Source: Rhodophyticola porphyridii (GTDB taxonomy: Bacteria > Pseudomonadota > Alphaproteobacteria > Rhodobacterales > Rhodobacteraceae). From it: a stretch of 64,000 nucleotides of DNA. The translations under genes were made by a program, and so were the position numbers. Under the pieces are notes generated by a model that was not told the DNA's origin, did not search any database, and saw only the letters and a list, made by a program, of their open reading frames with translations. Positions 16,102-25,224 of the stretch are shown here, one piece after another (position 1 is the stretch's first letter; every line of letters begins with the position of its first letter). The stretch covers positions 248,001-312,000 of the forward strand of contig NZ_RCNT01000001.1 of the NCBI RefSeq assembly GCF_003688285.1, read 5' to 3'.

Positions 16102-17103
16102 ATGAGTCTCGATGAGGCCAAGACCAAACCCCATGACCGGCTGCGCGCCTATCTGGAGGCCGATCTGGAGGCCGTGAACGGGCTGATCCGCGCCCGCATG
16201 GCATCCGAACATGCGCCGCGCATTCCCGAGGTAACCGCCCATCTGGTGGAGGCCGGCGGCAAGCGCATCCGCCCGATGATGACGCTCGCGGCGGCCCGGA
16301 TGTGCGGCTACAAGGGCGACGCGCACCAGAAGCTGGCGGCGACCGTGGAGTTCATCCACACCGCCACGCTCCTGCATGACGATGTGGTCGACGAAAGCGG
16401 CCAGCGGCGCGGGCGGCCCACGGCCAACCTGCTCTGGGACAACAAATCCAGCGTGTTGGTGGGCGATTACCTTTTTGCCCGCGCCTTCCAGCTGATGGTC
16501 GAAACCGGCTCTCTGAACGTGCTCGATATCCTCTCCAACGCGGCCGCCACCATTGCCGAGGGGGAGGTGCTGCAACTGACCGCCGCGCAGAACCTCGCCA
16601 CCACCGAAGCGACCTATATGCAGGTCATTCGCGGCAAGACCGCCGCCCTGTTCGAGGCCGCGACCGAGGTGGGCGGCGTCATCTCCGCCGTGCCCGACGC
16701 GCAGATCGAGGCGCTGGCCGCCTATGGCGATGCGCTCGGCATGAGTTTCCAGATCGTCGACGACCTGCTCGACTGGGGCGGGGCCTCGGGGGATATGGGC
16801 AAGAATGTCGGCGACGATTTCCGCGAGCGGAAGCTGACCCTGCCGGTCATCCGCGCCGTTGCAAGGGCGGACGAGGCCGAACATGCCTTCTGGACGCGCA
16901 CCATCGAACGGGGCCGTCAGGAAGAGGGCGACCTCGATCAGGCGATGGAGCTGCTCCGCCGCCATGGCACGCTGGAAGAGACGCGGGACGAGGCGTTGCG
17001 CTATGCGGGTCTGGCCCGGCGCGCGATGGCCCGGATGCCCGATCACCCCCTGCGCGACATACTGGCCGATCTGGCCGATTACGTGGTGGCGCGGGTCAAC
17101 TAG
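16102..17103 (+). CDS. ispB: Long-chain trans-polyprenyl diphosphate synthase
   Basis: A 333-residue synthase that makes the ubiquinone side chain from IPP and a short allylic primer. The first aspartate-rich motif is LLHDDVVDES and the second is DDLLDWGG; GGKRIRPMM is the substrate-binding block. Chain length (octaprenyl versus decaprenyl) cannot be read reliably; members of this order usually make Q-10. The ATG at 16102 is used because it gives the normal length. Confidence 0.92.
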   Translation: MSLDEAKTKPHDRLRAYLEADLEAVNGLIRARMASEHAPRIPEVTAHLVEAGGKRIRPMMTLAAARMCGYKGDAHQKLAATVEFIHTATLLHDDVVDESGQRRGRPTANLLWDNKSSVLVGDYLFARAFQLMVETGSLNVLDILSNAAATIAEGEVLQLTAAQNLATTEATYMQVIRGKTAALFEAATEVGGVISAVPDAQIEALAAYGDALGMSFQIVDDLLDWGGASGDMGKNVGDDFRERKLTLPVIRAVARADEAEHAFWTRTIERGRQEEGDLDQAMELLRRHGTLEETRDEALRYAGLARRAMARMPDHPLRDILADLADYVVARVN

Positions 17104-17166
17104 GGCCGCGCCCGGTACACCAGGCGCGCCCGGCACGGCAATCCGTACGCGCGGCGGCGGCCCAGG

Positions 17167-17907
17167 TCAGACGTGTTGCGCGCCGTTCACTTCGATCTCC
17201 GTGCCGGAGATGTAGGAGCTGTTTTCCGAACACAGGAAATAGATCGTCTCCGCCACTTCCCGGGGCTGGCCAAGGCGCCGCAGCGGCAGGGCCGCCACGA
17301 TCTTGTCGGTGCCTTCGCTCAGGATACTGGTCTCGACCTCGCCCGGCGCGATGGCGTTGACCCGCACACCCAAAGGCCCGAAATCATGCGCCATTTCGCG
17401 GGTGAGCGCGGCAAGCGCGGCCTTGGAAGTCGCATAGGCGGCCCCGGCGAAAGGGTGCACGCGCGCCCCCGCGATGGAGGTCACGTTCACAACTGCGCCC
17501 TTGCCCGCGGCCAGTTCATCCCTGAGCCCGCGCGCCAGAACGACCGAGGCGAAGAAGTTGACGTGAAACACCTTGCCCCAGGTGCCAAGATCGGTGTCCA
17601 GCGTGTTCAGCCGCTCGCCCTGCGGGCCCTTGGGGGAAATGCCCGCATTGTTCACCAGTGCGTTCAGAACGCCGCCGCCCAAGCGGGATTTGATCTGCTC
17701 GATGGCCGTAATCGTCTGCTTGGGGTCACTCAGGTCCACCTGGATATGGTCCTCCTCGCCGCGCGGCCATGGGCACTCGCTTGAAAACGGCTGCCGCGAA
17801 CAGCTGATCACCCGCCATCCCTCATCGGCGAATTTCTTGACGGTGGCATGCCCGATCCCCCGGCTTGCGCCCGTAAGGAGAAGCGTTTTCTGCGTTTCAT
17901 CTGCCAT
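17167..17907 (-). CDS. Short-chain dehydrogenase/reductase
   Basis: A 246-residue classical SDR. The cofactor loop is TGASRGIGHAT, with NNAGIS, a catalytic Ser in NVTSIAGARV and Tyr/Lys in YATSK. A complete tetrad predicts activity with NAD(P)H. The substrate is not evident. The ATG at 17907 gives MADETQKTLLLTGASRG; longer upstream starts have no support. It lies downstream of ispE on the same strand after 133 bases, with a hairpin between. Confidence 0.85.
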   Translation of the reverse strand: MADETQKTLLLTGASRGIGHATVKKFADEGWRVISCSRQPFSSECPWPRGEEDHIQVDLSDPKQTITAIEQIKSRLGGGVLNALVNNAGISPKGPQGERLNTLDTDLGTWGKVFHVNFFASVVLARGLRDELAAGKGAVVNVTSIAGARVHPFAGAAYATSKAALAALTREMAHDFGPLGVRVNAIAPGEVETSILSEGTDKIVAALPLRRLGQPREVAETIYFLCSENSSYISGTEIEVNGAQHV

Positions 17908-17961
17908 TGGCCATATCCTGATTCCGCGCGGTGACAGCGTATGTGTAGGTAGGTTTCCACT

Positions 17962-17988
17962 CGATGGCGAGACATGGCCTCGCCATCG
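17962..17988 (-). terminator. Hairpin after ispE
   Basis: CGATGGCGAG at 17962-17971 pairs perfectly with CTCGCCATCG at 17979-17988, a 10-bp stem with a 7-base loop. It sits 53 bases past the ispE stop and before the SDR start, so it most likely ends the leftward TPR-ispE transcript. No T-run follows. Confidence 0.6.
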
Positions 17989-18040
17989 CGGCGGCAATCG
18001 GCGCATGATCCCCGGCCTCGGCGGGTCCGGGCCGTCGGGG

Positions 18041-18874
18041 CTAGAGCACCCGCGCCGCCGCCACCCACCACCCGGGATGCTCCGCGCCGATCGCCCGCGC
18101 CGCCTGTCGCGCTTCGGCTTCGACGGCGAACAAACCGAAACAGGTCGCGCCCGACCCGCTCATCCTCGCCAGCGCGCAGCCCGGTTGCGCCTCCAGTGCC
18201 GCCCGCGCCGTTCCGATTTCGGCGGCGATCATCTGCGCCGGGCGCTGCAGATCGTTCCGTTGCGCGCGAAGCCATCGGCTGAAGCTGGCGAAATCGGTCC
18301 AGTTCGGCGGGTCCATGGGCGTGCCAGCAATCGTGCCAAGCCCGCCGAACACCGCGCCCGTCGGGACCGCGACACCCGGGTTCGCCAGAACCACCCACAG
18401 CAGCGGCAGCGGCGGCACCTCTTCCAACAACTCGCCGATCCCGCGCATCCGCGTCGGGCAGCCCGCCAGACACACAGGCAGATCGGCGCCGAGTGCCAGA
18501 ATCTCTTCGGTTTTCGGCAAGGGCAGGTCCCAGAACTCGGCCAGCCCTTTCAGCGCCGCCGCCGCGTCCGCCGATCCGCCGCCGATCCCCGCCGCCCTCG
18601 GCAAATGCTTTTCCAGGGTGATCCGCGCGCTTTGCCCCGGCCCGAACAGGGCCGCCGCCCGCAGCACCAGGTTTTCGGGGCCGGTCGGCACGCCGGCCGC
18701 GCGCGGGCCCATCACCTGCAACTCGATCCCTTCTGCGGCGGAAAAATGCAGCCGGTCGCCGATATCGGCAAAGACCACCAGACTGTCGAGCAGATGATAC
18801 CCGTCCTCCCGGCGCCCCGTCACATGCAGGGCCAGGTTGATCTTGGCCGGTGCGAACGCACTGGCGCCTGTCAC
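18041..18874 (-). CDS. ispE: 4-diphosphocytidyl-2-C-methyl-D-erythritol kinase
   Basis: A 277-residue GHMP kinase of the MEP isoprenoid pathway. [21 protein letters not shown] is the family start and [18 protein letters not shown] is the ATP-binding glycine-rich loop. It starts at GTG 18874, which overlaps the stop of the upstream TPR gene by 4 bases (GTGA), indicating coupling. A longer in-frame extension inside the TPR gene is rejected for that reason. Confidence 0.95.
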   Translation of the reverse strand: MTGASAFAPAKINLALHVTGRREDGYHLLDSLVVFADIGDRLHFSAAEGIELQVMGPRAAGVPTGPENLVLRAAALFGPGQSARITLEKHLPRAAGIGGGSADAAAALKGLAEFWDLPLPKTEEILALGADLPVCLAGCPTRMRGIGELLEEVPPLPLLWVVLANPGVAVPTGAVFGGLGTIAGTPMDPPNWTDFASFSRWLRAQRNDLQRPAQMIAAEIGTARAALEAQPGCALARMSGSGATCFGLFAVEAEARQAARAIGAEHPGWWVAAARVL

Positions 18875-20565
18875 TGGGTTTCGCTCTCGGCGGCCTCTTC
18901 TTCCAGCACGCGGGTCAGGCCGATCTCCAGCTTCCGGCGTATCCGCACGGCATCTTCCCCGGTCGGCTCGAACGAAAGGGCCCGGTGCCATTGAAACTCG
19001 GCCTCACGGGTGCGTCCGACCATGTAATAGACATCGCCCAGATGGTCGTTGACGATGGGATCGTTGGGCAGCAACTCCACCGCGCGTTCCATCGGCGCCA
19101 CCGCCTCGTCAAAGCGCCCCAGCCGGTAGAGAACCCAGCCAAGGCTGTCGACGATATAGCCGCTGCGTGGCTCCGCGGCGACGGCGCGTTCGATCATCTC
19201 CAGCGCCTCGTCCAGGTTCCGGCGCTGCTCGACAAGCGAATAGCCCAGATAATTCAGCACTTGCGGCTGGTCCGGGTTCAACTCCAGCGCGCGGCGGAAA
19301 TCGGCTTCGGCCTCGTCCCAACGGCCTTCCCGCTCCAGGCTGATGCCGCGGGCGTAGAACAGGAACCAGTACCGGGTCTGATCCTGATCGACCTGCGCCA
19401 GCGCCGCATCATAGGCCGCCACTGCCTCGCCGAAACGTTCCATCCGGCGCAGCATGTCGCCAAGGGCCGCCTGAACCGAGGCCAGCCCGGGCCGGTCCTC
19501 CGTCAGCGCCTGCAGCAACGCCACCGCCTCCTCTTGCCGGTCCATCGCGTTGAACGCCTCCGCCCGGCCGAGCGTCGCCGCGATCGCCGCGGGATGGTCC
19601 TCCGGCACCTCAGCATAGACATCCGCCGCCAGATGCGCCTGTTCGTCGCGCATCAGCCACTCCGCCGCCAGTATCAGAGCGTCGTAATGGCCGTTATCGA
19701 TCACATGGGCGGCGCGGGCATAGATCAGCGGCAGGGTCGGGCCGCCTTCGTCGCCCAGCCCGGTGGCGACGCTGTAGAACACTTCCGCCACGCCCTGTTC
19801 GGCGCTCACCAGGAAATCGTAGGGCCGCGTCGGGTCGGCCGCGATCGCATCCCGCAGATCGATCAGCATCGGGTCCGGCGCGTTCAGGATCGCCATGTCC
19901 AGAAGCTCAAGCGCGTCTTCGTGCCGGTCCAGCTGCACCAGAACCTGCGCATGGGCCCGGAGGCCGCGCGCGGTGGCCTGCTGCGGGCCATAGGTTTCGC
20001 CCGACATGATCGCCTCGGCGCCCTCGAAATCGCCCACCGCCGCGCGGGCCAGCGCAAGATGGTACTGGGCCAGTCCCGCCAGCGGGCCGTCGGCGGCGAT
20101 ATCCTCGAAAGCCGCCTCGGCAAGGCGCATGTCGCCCTCGCCCAGATGCAGCCACCCGGCGGTCAGCCCGTCGATCAGAGGGCCGGCCCCGCGGCCCGCC
20201 TCGATCGCCTCAAGCGCGCCGGACAGGTTGCCGAGCCGCACCCGCGTGACCTGTTCGACCATCCAGGCCAGTTCCCGGCCCGGATCGTCATCTGGCAGGC
20301 GCCCGGCCACCTCCATCGCGCGGTCCCACTGGCCCAGCGCGGCACGGGCCAGAAGCGCGTTGCCGATCAATCCGCGATTTCCGGGGTCGCGCTGCATCGC
20401 CCGTTCGAAATAGAGCGCCGCCTCCCGGTGATCGCCATCGATCACCGCCTGACGCGCGGCCAGATACGACCCGGCGAGCCCCAGCTGGTTCTGCGCCACC
20501 GCGGGCAGGGGCAGGGTCAGGCCGAGACCCAGAAGGGCGACTAGGGGCAGGGCGGCAAGGCGCAT
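18871..20565 (-). CDS. Periplasmic TPR-repeat protein
   Basis: A 564-residue protein with a signal peptide (about residues 1-25, ending PAVAQ) and many tetratricopeptide repeats over its length, the clearest in the C-terminal half, for example [20 protein letters not shown] and [22 protein letters not shown] arrays are protein-interaction scaffolds. It is coupled to ispE, an arrangement without obvious functional link. A GGGAGAG ribosome site supports the ATG at 20565. Role unknown. Confidence 0.85.
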   Translation of the reverse strand: MRLAALPLVALLGLGLTLPLPAVAQNQLGLAGSYLAARQAVIDGDHREAALYFERAMQRDPGNRGLIGNALLARAALGQWDRAMEVAGRLPDDDPGRELAWMVEQVTRVRLGNLSGALEAIEAGRGAGPLIDGLTAGWLHLGEGDMRLAEAAFEDIAADGPLAGLAQYHLALARAAVGDFEGAEAIMSGETYGPQQATARGLRAHAQVLVQLDRHEDALELLDMAILNAPDPMLIDLRDAIAADPTRPYDFLVSAEQGVAEVFYSVATGLGDEGGPTLPLIYARAAHVIDNGHYDALILAAEWLMRDEQAHLAADVYAEVPEDHPAAIAATLGRAEAFNAMDRQEEAVALLQALTEDRPGLASVQAALGDMLRRMERFGEAVAAYDAALAQVDQDQTRYWFLFYARGISLEREGRWDEAEADFRRALELNPDQPQVLNYLGYSLVEQRRNLDEALEMIERAVAAEPRSGYIVDSLGWVLYRLGRFDEAVAPMERAVELLPNDPIVNDHLGDVYYMVGRTREAEFQWHRALSFEPTGEDAVRIRRKLEIGLTRVLEEEAAESETQ

Positions 20566-20625
20566 CGGGCTCTCCCATTCAGAACTGGTGCAGACACTAG
20601 GCACGGGCGCCGCGATAGGCAATGC

Positions 20626-20649
20626 GCGCGGGCCCGCGATGGCCCGCGC
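20626..20649 (-). terminator. Hairpin after ETF-ubiquinone oxidoreductase gene
   Basis: GCGCGGGCC at 20626-20634 pairs perfectly with GGCCCGCGC at 20641-20649 across a 6-base loop, 15 bases beyond the stop of the leftward upstream gene. A likely terminator separating it from the TPR-ispE unit. Confidence 0.6.
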
Positions 20650-20664
20650 CTGATGGGGAAGTGA

Positions 20665-22317
20665 TCACATATTGGGGTAGTTCGGGCCGTCGCCCCCCTG
20701 CGGTACGGTCCAGTGGATGTTCTGCGACGGATCCTTGATGTCGCAGGTCTTGCAATGCACGCAGTTCTGGAAGTTGATCACGAAGCGCGGCGCCTTGCCG
20801 TCCTCCTCCACCACCTCGTAAACCCCGGCCGGGCAATAGCGCTGCGCCGGCTCGGCATATTCCGGCAGGTTCACCTGAATCGGAATGCTCGGATCCTTGA
20901 GCTGCAGATGCGCGGGCTGGCTTTCCTCGTGATTTGTCATCGAGAAGCTGACATTGGTCAGCCGGTCGAAGGACAGGACGCCATCGGGTTTCGGATAGTC
21001 GATGGGCTGGAAATCCTTGGCCTTTCCGGTGTGCTCGGCGTCGTTCCTGTGATGCTTCATGGTGCCGAAAAGCGTGACACCGGTGATGTTCGCGGTCCAC
21101 ATGTCCATGCCGCCCAGAACCAGCCCGCCGGCCAGCCCGTAATGAGACCAGAGAGGTTTCACGTTCCGGACCCGTTTCAGATCCTTCGCAATCGGCCCGG
21201 TGCGCAGTTCCGTCTCATAGGCGTCCAGTTCGTCGCTGCCGCGCCCGGCGCCGATTGCGGCGAAGGCCGCCTCCGCCGCCGCCTTGCCCGACAGCATGGC
21301 GTTGTGGTTGCCCTTGATCCGCGGCACATTCACCAGCCCCACGCCGCAGCCCAGAATGGCCCCGCCGGGGAAGGTCGCCTTGGGCATCGACTGCCACCCG
21401 CCTTCGGAAATCGCCCGCGCGCCATAGGCCACGCGCTTTCCGCCCTTCAGCAATTCGGCCACCATCGGATGATGCTTGAACCGCTGGAACTCCATGTAGG
21501 GGTAGAGATAGGGGTTCTCGTAGTTCAGGTGAACAACGAAACCGACATAAACCTGATTGTTATCAAGGTGGTAAATGAAGGATCCGCCGCCCGCGTTCCG
21601 GCCGAGCGGCCAGCCCATGGTATGGGTGACCGTGCCTTCGCGGTGCTTGTCGGGGTCGATCTCCCAGATTTCCTTCATCCCGAGGCCGAATTTCTGCGGT
21701 CCGCGCCCCTCGCTCAGGTTGTACTTCTCCATGACCTCCTTGGTCAGAGAGCCGCGCACGCCCTCGCCCAGCAGAACGTATTTTCCGTGGAGCTCCATTC
21801 CCGGCTCATAGGCGTCCGACGGGGTGCCGTCGGCGTTCTTGCCGAATTCGCCGGCGACCACGCCCTTGACCTCGCCGTTCTCCCCATAGACCAGTTCCGA
21901 ACAGGCCATGCCGGGGAAGATCTCGACGCCAAGCTCTTCGGCCTGCTCCGCCATCCAGCGGCACACATTGCCCATCGAGACGATGTAATTGCCGTGGTTG
22001 TTCATCAGCCGTGGCATGATGAAATTGGGAATGCGGATCGATCCGCCTTCGCCCAGCATGTAGAAGTTGTCCTTGCGCACCGGTACGGTGATGGGCGCGC
22101 CCCGGTCCCGCCAGTCCGGGATCAGCGCATCGAGGCCCACCGGGTCCAGCACCGCGCCCGACAGGATATGCGCGCCCACTTCGGAGCCTTTTTCCAGCAC
22201 CACGACGGACAGATCGGCGTCCAGTTGCTTCAGCCGTATCGCAGCCGACAGGCCCGACGGCCCCGCCCCCACGATCACCACGTCATACTCCATCGACTCG
22301 CGTTCGATCTCGGCCAT
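20665..22317 (-). CDS. Electron transfer flavoprotein-ubiquinone oxidoreductase
   Basis: A 550-residue membrane-associated enzyme that takes electrons from ETF (from fatty acid and amino acid oxidation) to ubiquinone. The FAD Rossmann loop is VVIVGAGPSGLSAAIRL; the C-terminal 4Fe-4S cluster is built from CPAGVYEV and NCVHCKTCDIKDPSQNI. The length matches the family. The ATG at 22317 has the ribosome site AAAGGGGAG. The genes for ETF itself are not in the window. A 193-base divergent gap separates it from the DUF2834 gene; a short CTTG-N5-CAAG dyad lies at 22362-22374. Confidence 0.96.
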   Translation of the reverse strand: MAEIERESMEYDVVIVGAGPSGLSAAIRLKQLDADLSVVVLEKGSEVGAHILSGAVLDPVGLDALIPDWRDRGAPITVPVRKDNFYMLGEGGSIRIPNFIMPRLMNNHGNYIVSMGNVCRWMAEQAEELGVEIFPGMACSELVYGENGEVKGVVAGEFGKNADGTPSDAYEPGMELHGKYVLLGEGVRGSLTKEVMEKYNLSEGRGPQKFGLGMKEIWEIDPDKHREGTVTHTMGWPLGRNAGGGSFIYHLDNNQVYVGFVVHLNYENPYLYPYMEFQRFKHHPMVAELLKGGKRVAYGARAISEGGWQSMPKATFPGGAILGCGVGLVNVPRIKGNHNAMLSGKAAAEAAFAAIGAGRGSDELDAYETELRTGPIAKDLKRVRNVKPLWSHYGLAGGLVLGGMDMWTANITGVTLFGTMKHHRNDAEHTGKAKDFQPIDYPKPDGVLSFDRLTNVSFSMTNHEESQPAHLQLKDPSIPIQVNLPEYAEPAQRYCPAGVYEVVEEDGKAPRFVINFQNCVHCKTCDIKDPSQNIHWTVPQGGDGPNYPNM

Positions 22318-22510
22318 GTTGCTCCCCTTTGGCGATATGCATGTCCTCCGACTGCATATAGCTTGCAAAACAAGTTCGCGGAGGCGTAGCGCGACTGCAG
22401 GTCGCGGGTCAATCGTGACGCGGCATCACGAATCCCGCAGCGGGCCGTTGGCGCGGGATGCCGGGCGCGCTATGTCCACGGTCAGGATCTTACCCCGGCG
22501 GAGGCCTGAG

Positions 22511-22828
22511 ATGTCCATCCTGCGCATGACCTATCTGGCCCTTGCGATCATCGGCACGATCTGGCCGATGTATTACTTCATCAGCTGGTTCATGGCCAAT
22601 TCATGGTCGCTCATGGCGATGATCGACGCCTGGCACGTGAATGACGCGACCTCCGGTCTGGTCTGGGATCTGACCATCGCCGCCGTCACCCTCACGATCT
22701 GGGTGCTGGTGGAGGCGATAACCCGGCGCGATTACCTCTCCCTGCTGGCGGTGCCCGCGACCTATTGCATCGGGGTCAGCTGCGGGCTGCCGCTCTACCT
22801 CTTCCTGCGGTCGCGCCCGCGGAATTGA
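22511..22828 (+). CDS. DUF2834 family small membrane protein
   Basis: A 105-residue protein with three hydrophobic segments and the features YYFISWFMANSWSLMAMIDA and VWDLTIAAVTLTIWVLVEA, typical of DUF2834. The function of the family is unknown. The frame is open far upstream over the ETF-QO gene, but the ATG at 22511 gives the family start. It ends 20 bases before the convergent quinone reductase gene. Confidence 0.75.
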   Translation: MSILRMTYLALAIIGTIWPMYYFISWFMANSWSLMAMIDAWHVNDATSGLVWDLTIAAVTLTIWVLVEAITRRDYLSLLAVPATYCIGVSCGLPLYLFLRSRPRN

Positions 22829-22849
22829 TATACCATTGTTATACTTGGG

Positions 22850-23824
22850 TCACGGGATCAGCACCGTCGAGCCCGTCGTTTTCCGGGCTTCCAGCACCCG
22901 GTGCGCCTCCGCCACGTCCTCAAGCGGGAACCTCTGGTCGATCCGCAATGTCACGTCGCCCGACGTGACTTTCCCGAACAGGTCCGCGGCCATCCGCTGA
23001 CATGTCTCGTGATCCGAGATGTGGGTGAACAGGGTCGGACGGGTGATCTTGAGAGAGCCCTTCTGACCCAGAACACCCACCGAAAACGGCGGGACGGGGC
23101 CAGAGGCGTTGCCGAAAGAAATCATCATTCCCAAAGGCTTGAGGCTGTCGAGAGACCCTTCGAACGTGTCGGCGCCGACCGCGTCCATAACCACATCGAC
23201 GCCTGCGCCATCGGTCAGATCCCTGACCTGCTCCACCCAATCGCCGCTCCGGTAGTTGATGCACTGCGCCGCGCCGTGTTCCAGCGCCAGCGCGCATTTC
23301 TCATCCGTTCCGGCGGTGCCGATCAACGTGATCCCCTCGGAGCGCGCCCATTGGCAGGCGATCAGCCCCACGCCGCCGGCCGCGGCATGAAACAGCACCG
23401 TATCGCCCTTGGAGATCGGCGTGGTCCGGCGGAAAAGATAGTGTGTTGTCAAACCTTTGAGCATCATCGCCGCCCCCTCCTCGAAGGAGATGCTGTCAGG
23501 CAGCGGGCAGACCTGCGCCGCACTCATCACCCGGGCCTCGGCATAGGCACCCGGGGGCGCCGCGGCATAGGCCGCCCGATCCCCCTCCTTCAGGTGGGTC
23601 ACGCCCTCCCCGACAGCCTCGATCAGACCGGCCGCTTCCATGCCCAGCGCATGGGGCAGCTCCAGCGGATAAAGGCCAGTTCGTTGATAGACATCGATAA
23701 AATTCAATCCGCAGGCTTCATGCCGGATCCGCACCTCACCGGGCCCCGGAGCGCCCACCTCACGCTCCACCAGCCTGAAGACCTCCGGCCCGCCATGTTC
23801 GTCAATCACCACCGTTTTCGCCAT
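22850..23824 (-). CDS. NADPH:quinone oxidoreductase (zeta-crystallin type)
   Basis: A 324-residue medium-chain reductase that lacks the zinc ligands of alcohol dehydrogenases. The typical start KTVVIDEHGGPEVFRLVE, the GLNFIDVYQRTGLYPLELPHALGMEAAG block and the NADPH loop HAAAGGVGLIACQWA are all present. It reduces quinones by one- or two-electron transfer, probably protective. It is divergent from lysA. Confidence 0.9.
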   Translation of the reverse strand: MAKTVVIDEHGGPEVFRLVEREVGAPGPGEVRIRHEACGLNFIDVYQRTGLYPLELPHALGMEAAGLIEAVGEGVTHLKEGDRAAYAAAPPGAYAEARVMSAAQVCPLPDSISFEEGAAMMLKGLTTHYLFRRTTPISKGDTVLFHAAAGGVGLIACQWARSEGITLIGTAGTDEKCALALEHGAAQCINYRSGDWVEQVRDLTDGAGVDVVMDAVGADTFEGSLDSLKPLGMMISFGNASGPVPPFSVGVLGQKGSLKITRPTLFTHISDHETCQRMAADLFGKVTSGDVTLRIDQRFPLEDVAEAHRVLEARKTTGSTVLIP

Positions 23825-23930
23825 CTCAGGCTCCTGTTCCCTGTTTTCGCGCATCATAGCCGTGTCGATCCGCTTTGAAATCCCCGCACAACCTGCTACC
23901 TGCGCCAGACGTATGATTTAAAGGCCGAAT

Positions 23931-25196
23931 ATGGATCATTTCCTCTATCGCAACGGCATTCTCCATGCCGAGGATGTGCCTCTGCCGCAGATCGCGGCGG
24001 ATGTCGGGACGCCGTTCTATGTCTACTCAGCCGCGACGCTGACCCGTCATTACCAGCTTTTCAAGGAAGCGCTGGACGGTATTCCCAATCTTGTATGCTA
24101 CGCGATGAAATCCAACAGCAATCAGGCGGTCCTGAAGCTTCTGGCCGATCTCGGCGCGGGAATGGATGTGGTTTCGGGCGGAGAATACCTGCGGGCAAAA
24201 GCGGCGGGGGTGCCCGGGGACCGCATCGTCTTTTCCGGGGTGGGCAAAACCCGGGCAGAGATGGAACTGGCCCTTGGCGGTGGTGTCCGGCAGGTCAATG
24301 TGGAATCGGAACCGGAACTGGAACTTCTTGGGCAAGTCGCTGTTTCCATGGAAAAAACCGTACCGATCACCATCCGCGTGAACCCGGATGTCGATGCGAA
24401 GACCCATGCCAAGATCGCCACCGGCAAGTCCGAGAACAAGTTCGGCATTCCGATTGCCCGCGCGCGCGAGATCTTCGGGCGTGCCGCATCGACCCCCGGT
24501 GTGCAGGTCATCGGCATCGATGTGCATATCGGCAGTCAGCTCACCGATCTCGCCCCGTTCGAGGCAGCCTATCTGAAAGTCGCCGAGCTGACCCATCGGC
24601 TCCGCGAAGATGGCCATGATATCAAACGTCTGGACCTTGGCGGGGGCCTGGGTATTCCCTATGCGCGCTCCAACGAGGCGCCGCCGCTGCCCATGGATTA
24701 CGGCGCGCTGATCAAGCGTACGGTGGGCGATCTGGGTGTCGAGGTCGAAATCGAACCGGGCCGTCTGATTTCGGGCAATGCGGGGCTCATGATCGCCGCC
24801 GTGATCTATGTGAAACAGGGCGAAGGCCGCGATTTCCTGATCCTCGATGCCGCGATGAACGATCTGATCCGTCCGGCCATGTACGACGCGTATCATGATA
24901 TCGTCCCGGTCGCCGAACCCGAGCCGGGCGCCGAACAGGCGCCGTATGACATCGTGGGCCCGGTCTGCGAGAGCGGAGATACCTTCACGAAACAACGCGA
25001 TATGCCGCCGCTCACGGCTGGCGATCTGGTCGCTTTCCGGTCGGCGGGGGCCTATGGCGCGGTGATGTCCAGCGAATACAATACTCGCCCGCTCATTCCC
25101 GAGGTGCTGGTGAAGGGCGATCACTTTGCGGTCATCCGCCCACGACCCGCAATTGACGAGATCATCAATCGCGATATCGTTCCGGAATGGCTATGA
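23931..25196 (+). CDS. lysA: Diaminopimelate decarboxylase
   Basis: A 421-residue PLP enzyme of fold type III that makes lysine from meso-diaminopimelate. The PLP lysine lies in YAMKSNSNQAVL, the phosphate-binding loop in LGGGLGIPY, HIGSQ is conserved, and the active-site cysteine is in CESGDTF. An AAAGG ribosome site precedes the ATG. The next gene starts 28 bases downstream on the same strand and encodes the TIGR02302 protein, a known neighbour of lysA in Alphaproteobacteria. Confidence 0.96.
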   Translation: MDHFLYRNGILHAEDVPLPQIAADVGTPFYVYSAATLTRHYQLFKEALDGIPNLVCYAMKSNSNQAVLKLLADLGAGMDVVSGGEYLRAKAAGVPGDRIVFSGVGKTRAEMELALGGGVRQVNVESEPELELLGQVAVSMEKTVPITIRVNPDVDAKTHAKIATGKSENKFGIPIARAREIFGRAASTPGVQVIGIDVHIGSQLTDLAPFEAAYLKVAELTHRLREDGHDIKRLDLGGGLGIPYARSNEAPPLPMDYGALIKRTVGDLGVEVEIEPGRLISGNAGLMIAAVIYVKQGEGRDFLILDAAMNDLIRPAMYDAYHDIVPVAEPEPGAEQAPYDIVGPVCESGDTFTKQRDMPPLTAGDLVAFRSAGAYGAVMSSEYNTRPLIPEVLVKGDHFAVIRPRPAIDEIINRDIVPEWL

Positions 25197-25224
25197 TAGC
25201 CGAAATGCCGCCCCGAAAGGGAAT

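Noticed and set aside
18850-20544. A 564-codon plus-strand frame opposite the TPR gene
   Set aside because: Its translation is His/Arg/Gln-rich without motifs, while the minus strand gives a signal peptide and regular TPR repeats with coupling to ispE.
20713-22389. A 558-codon plus-strand frame opposite the ETF-QO gene
   Set aside because: The minus strand encodes a complete ETF-QO with FAD and 4Fe-4S motifs.
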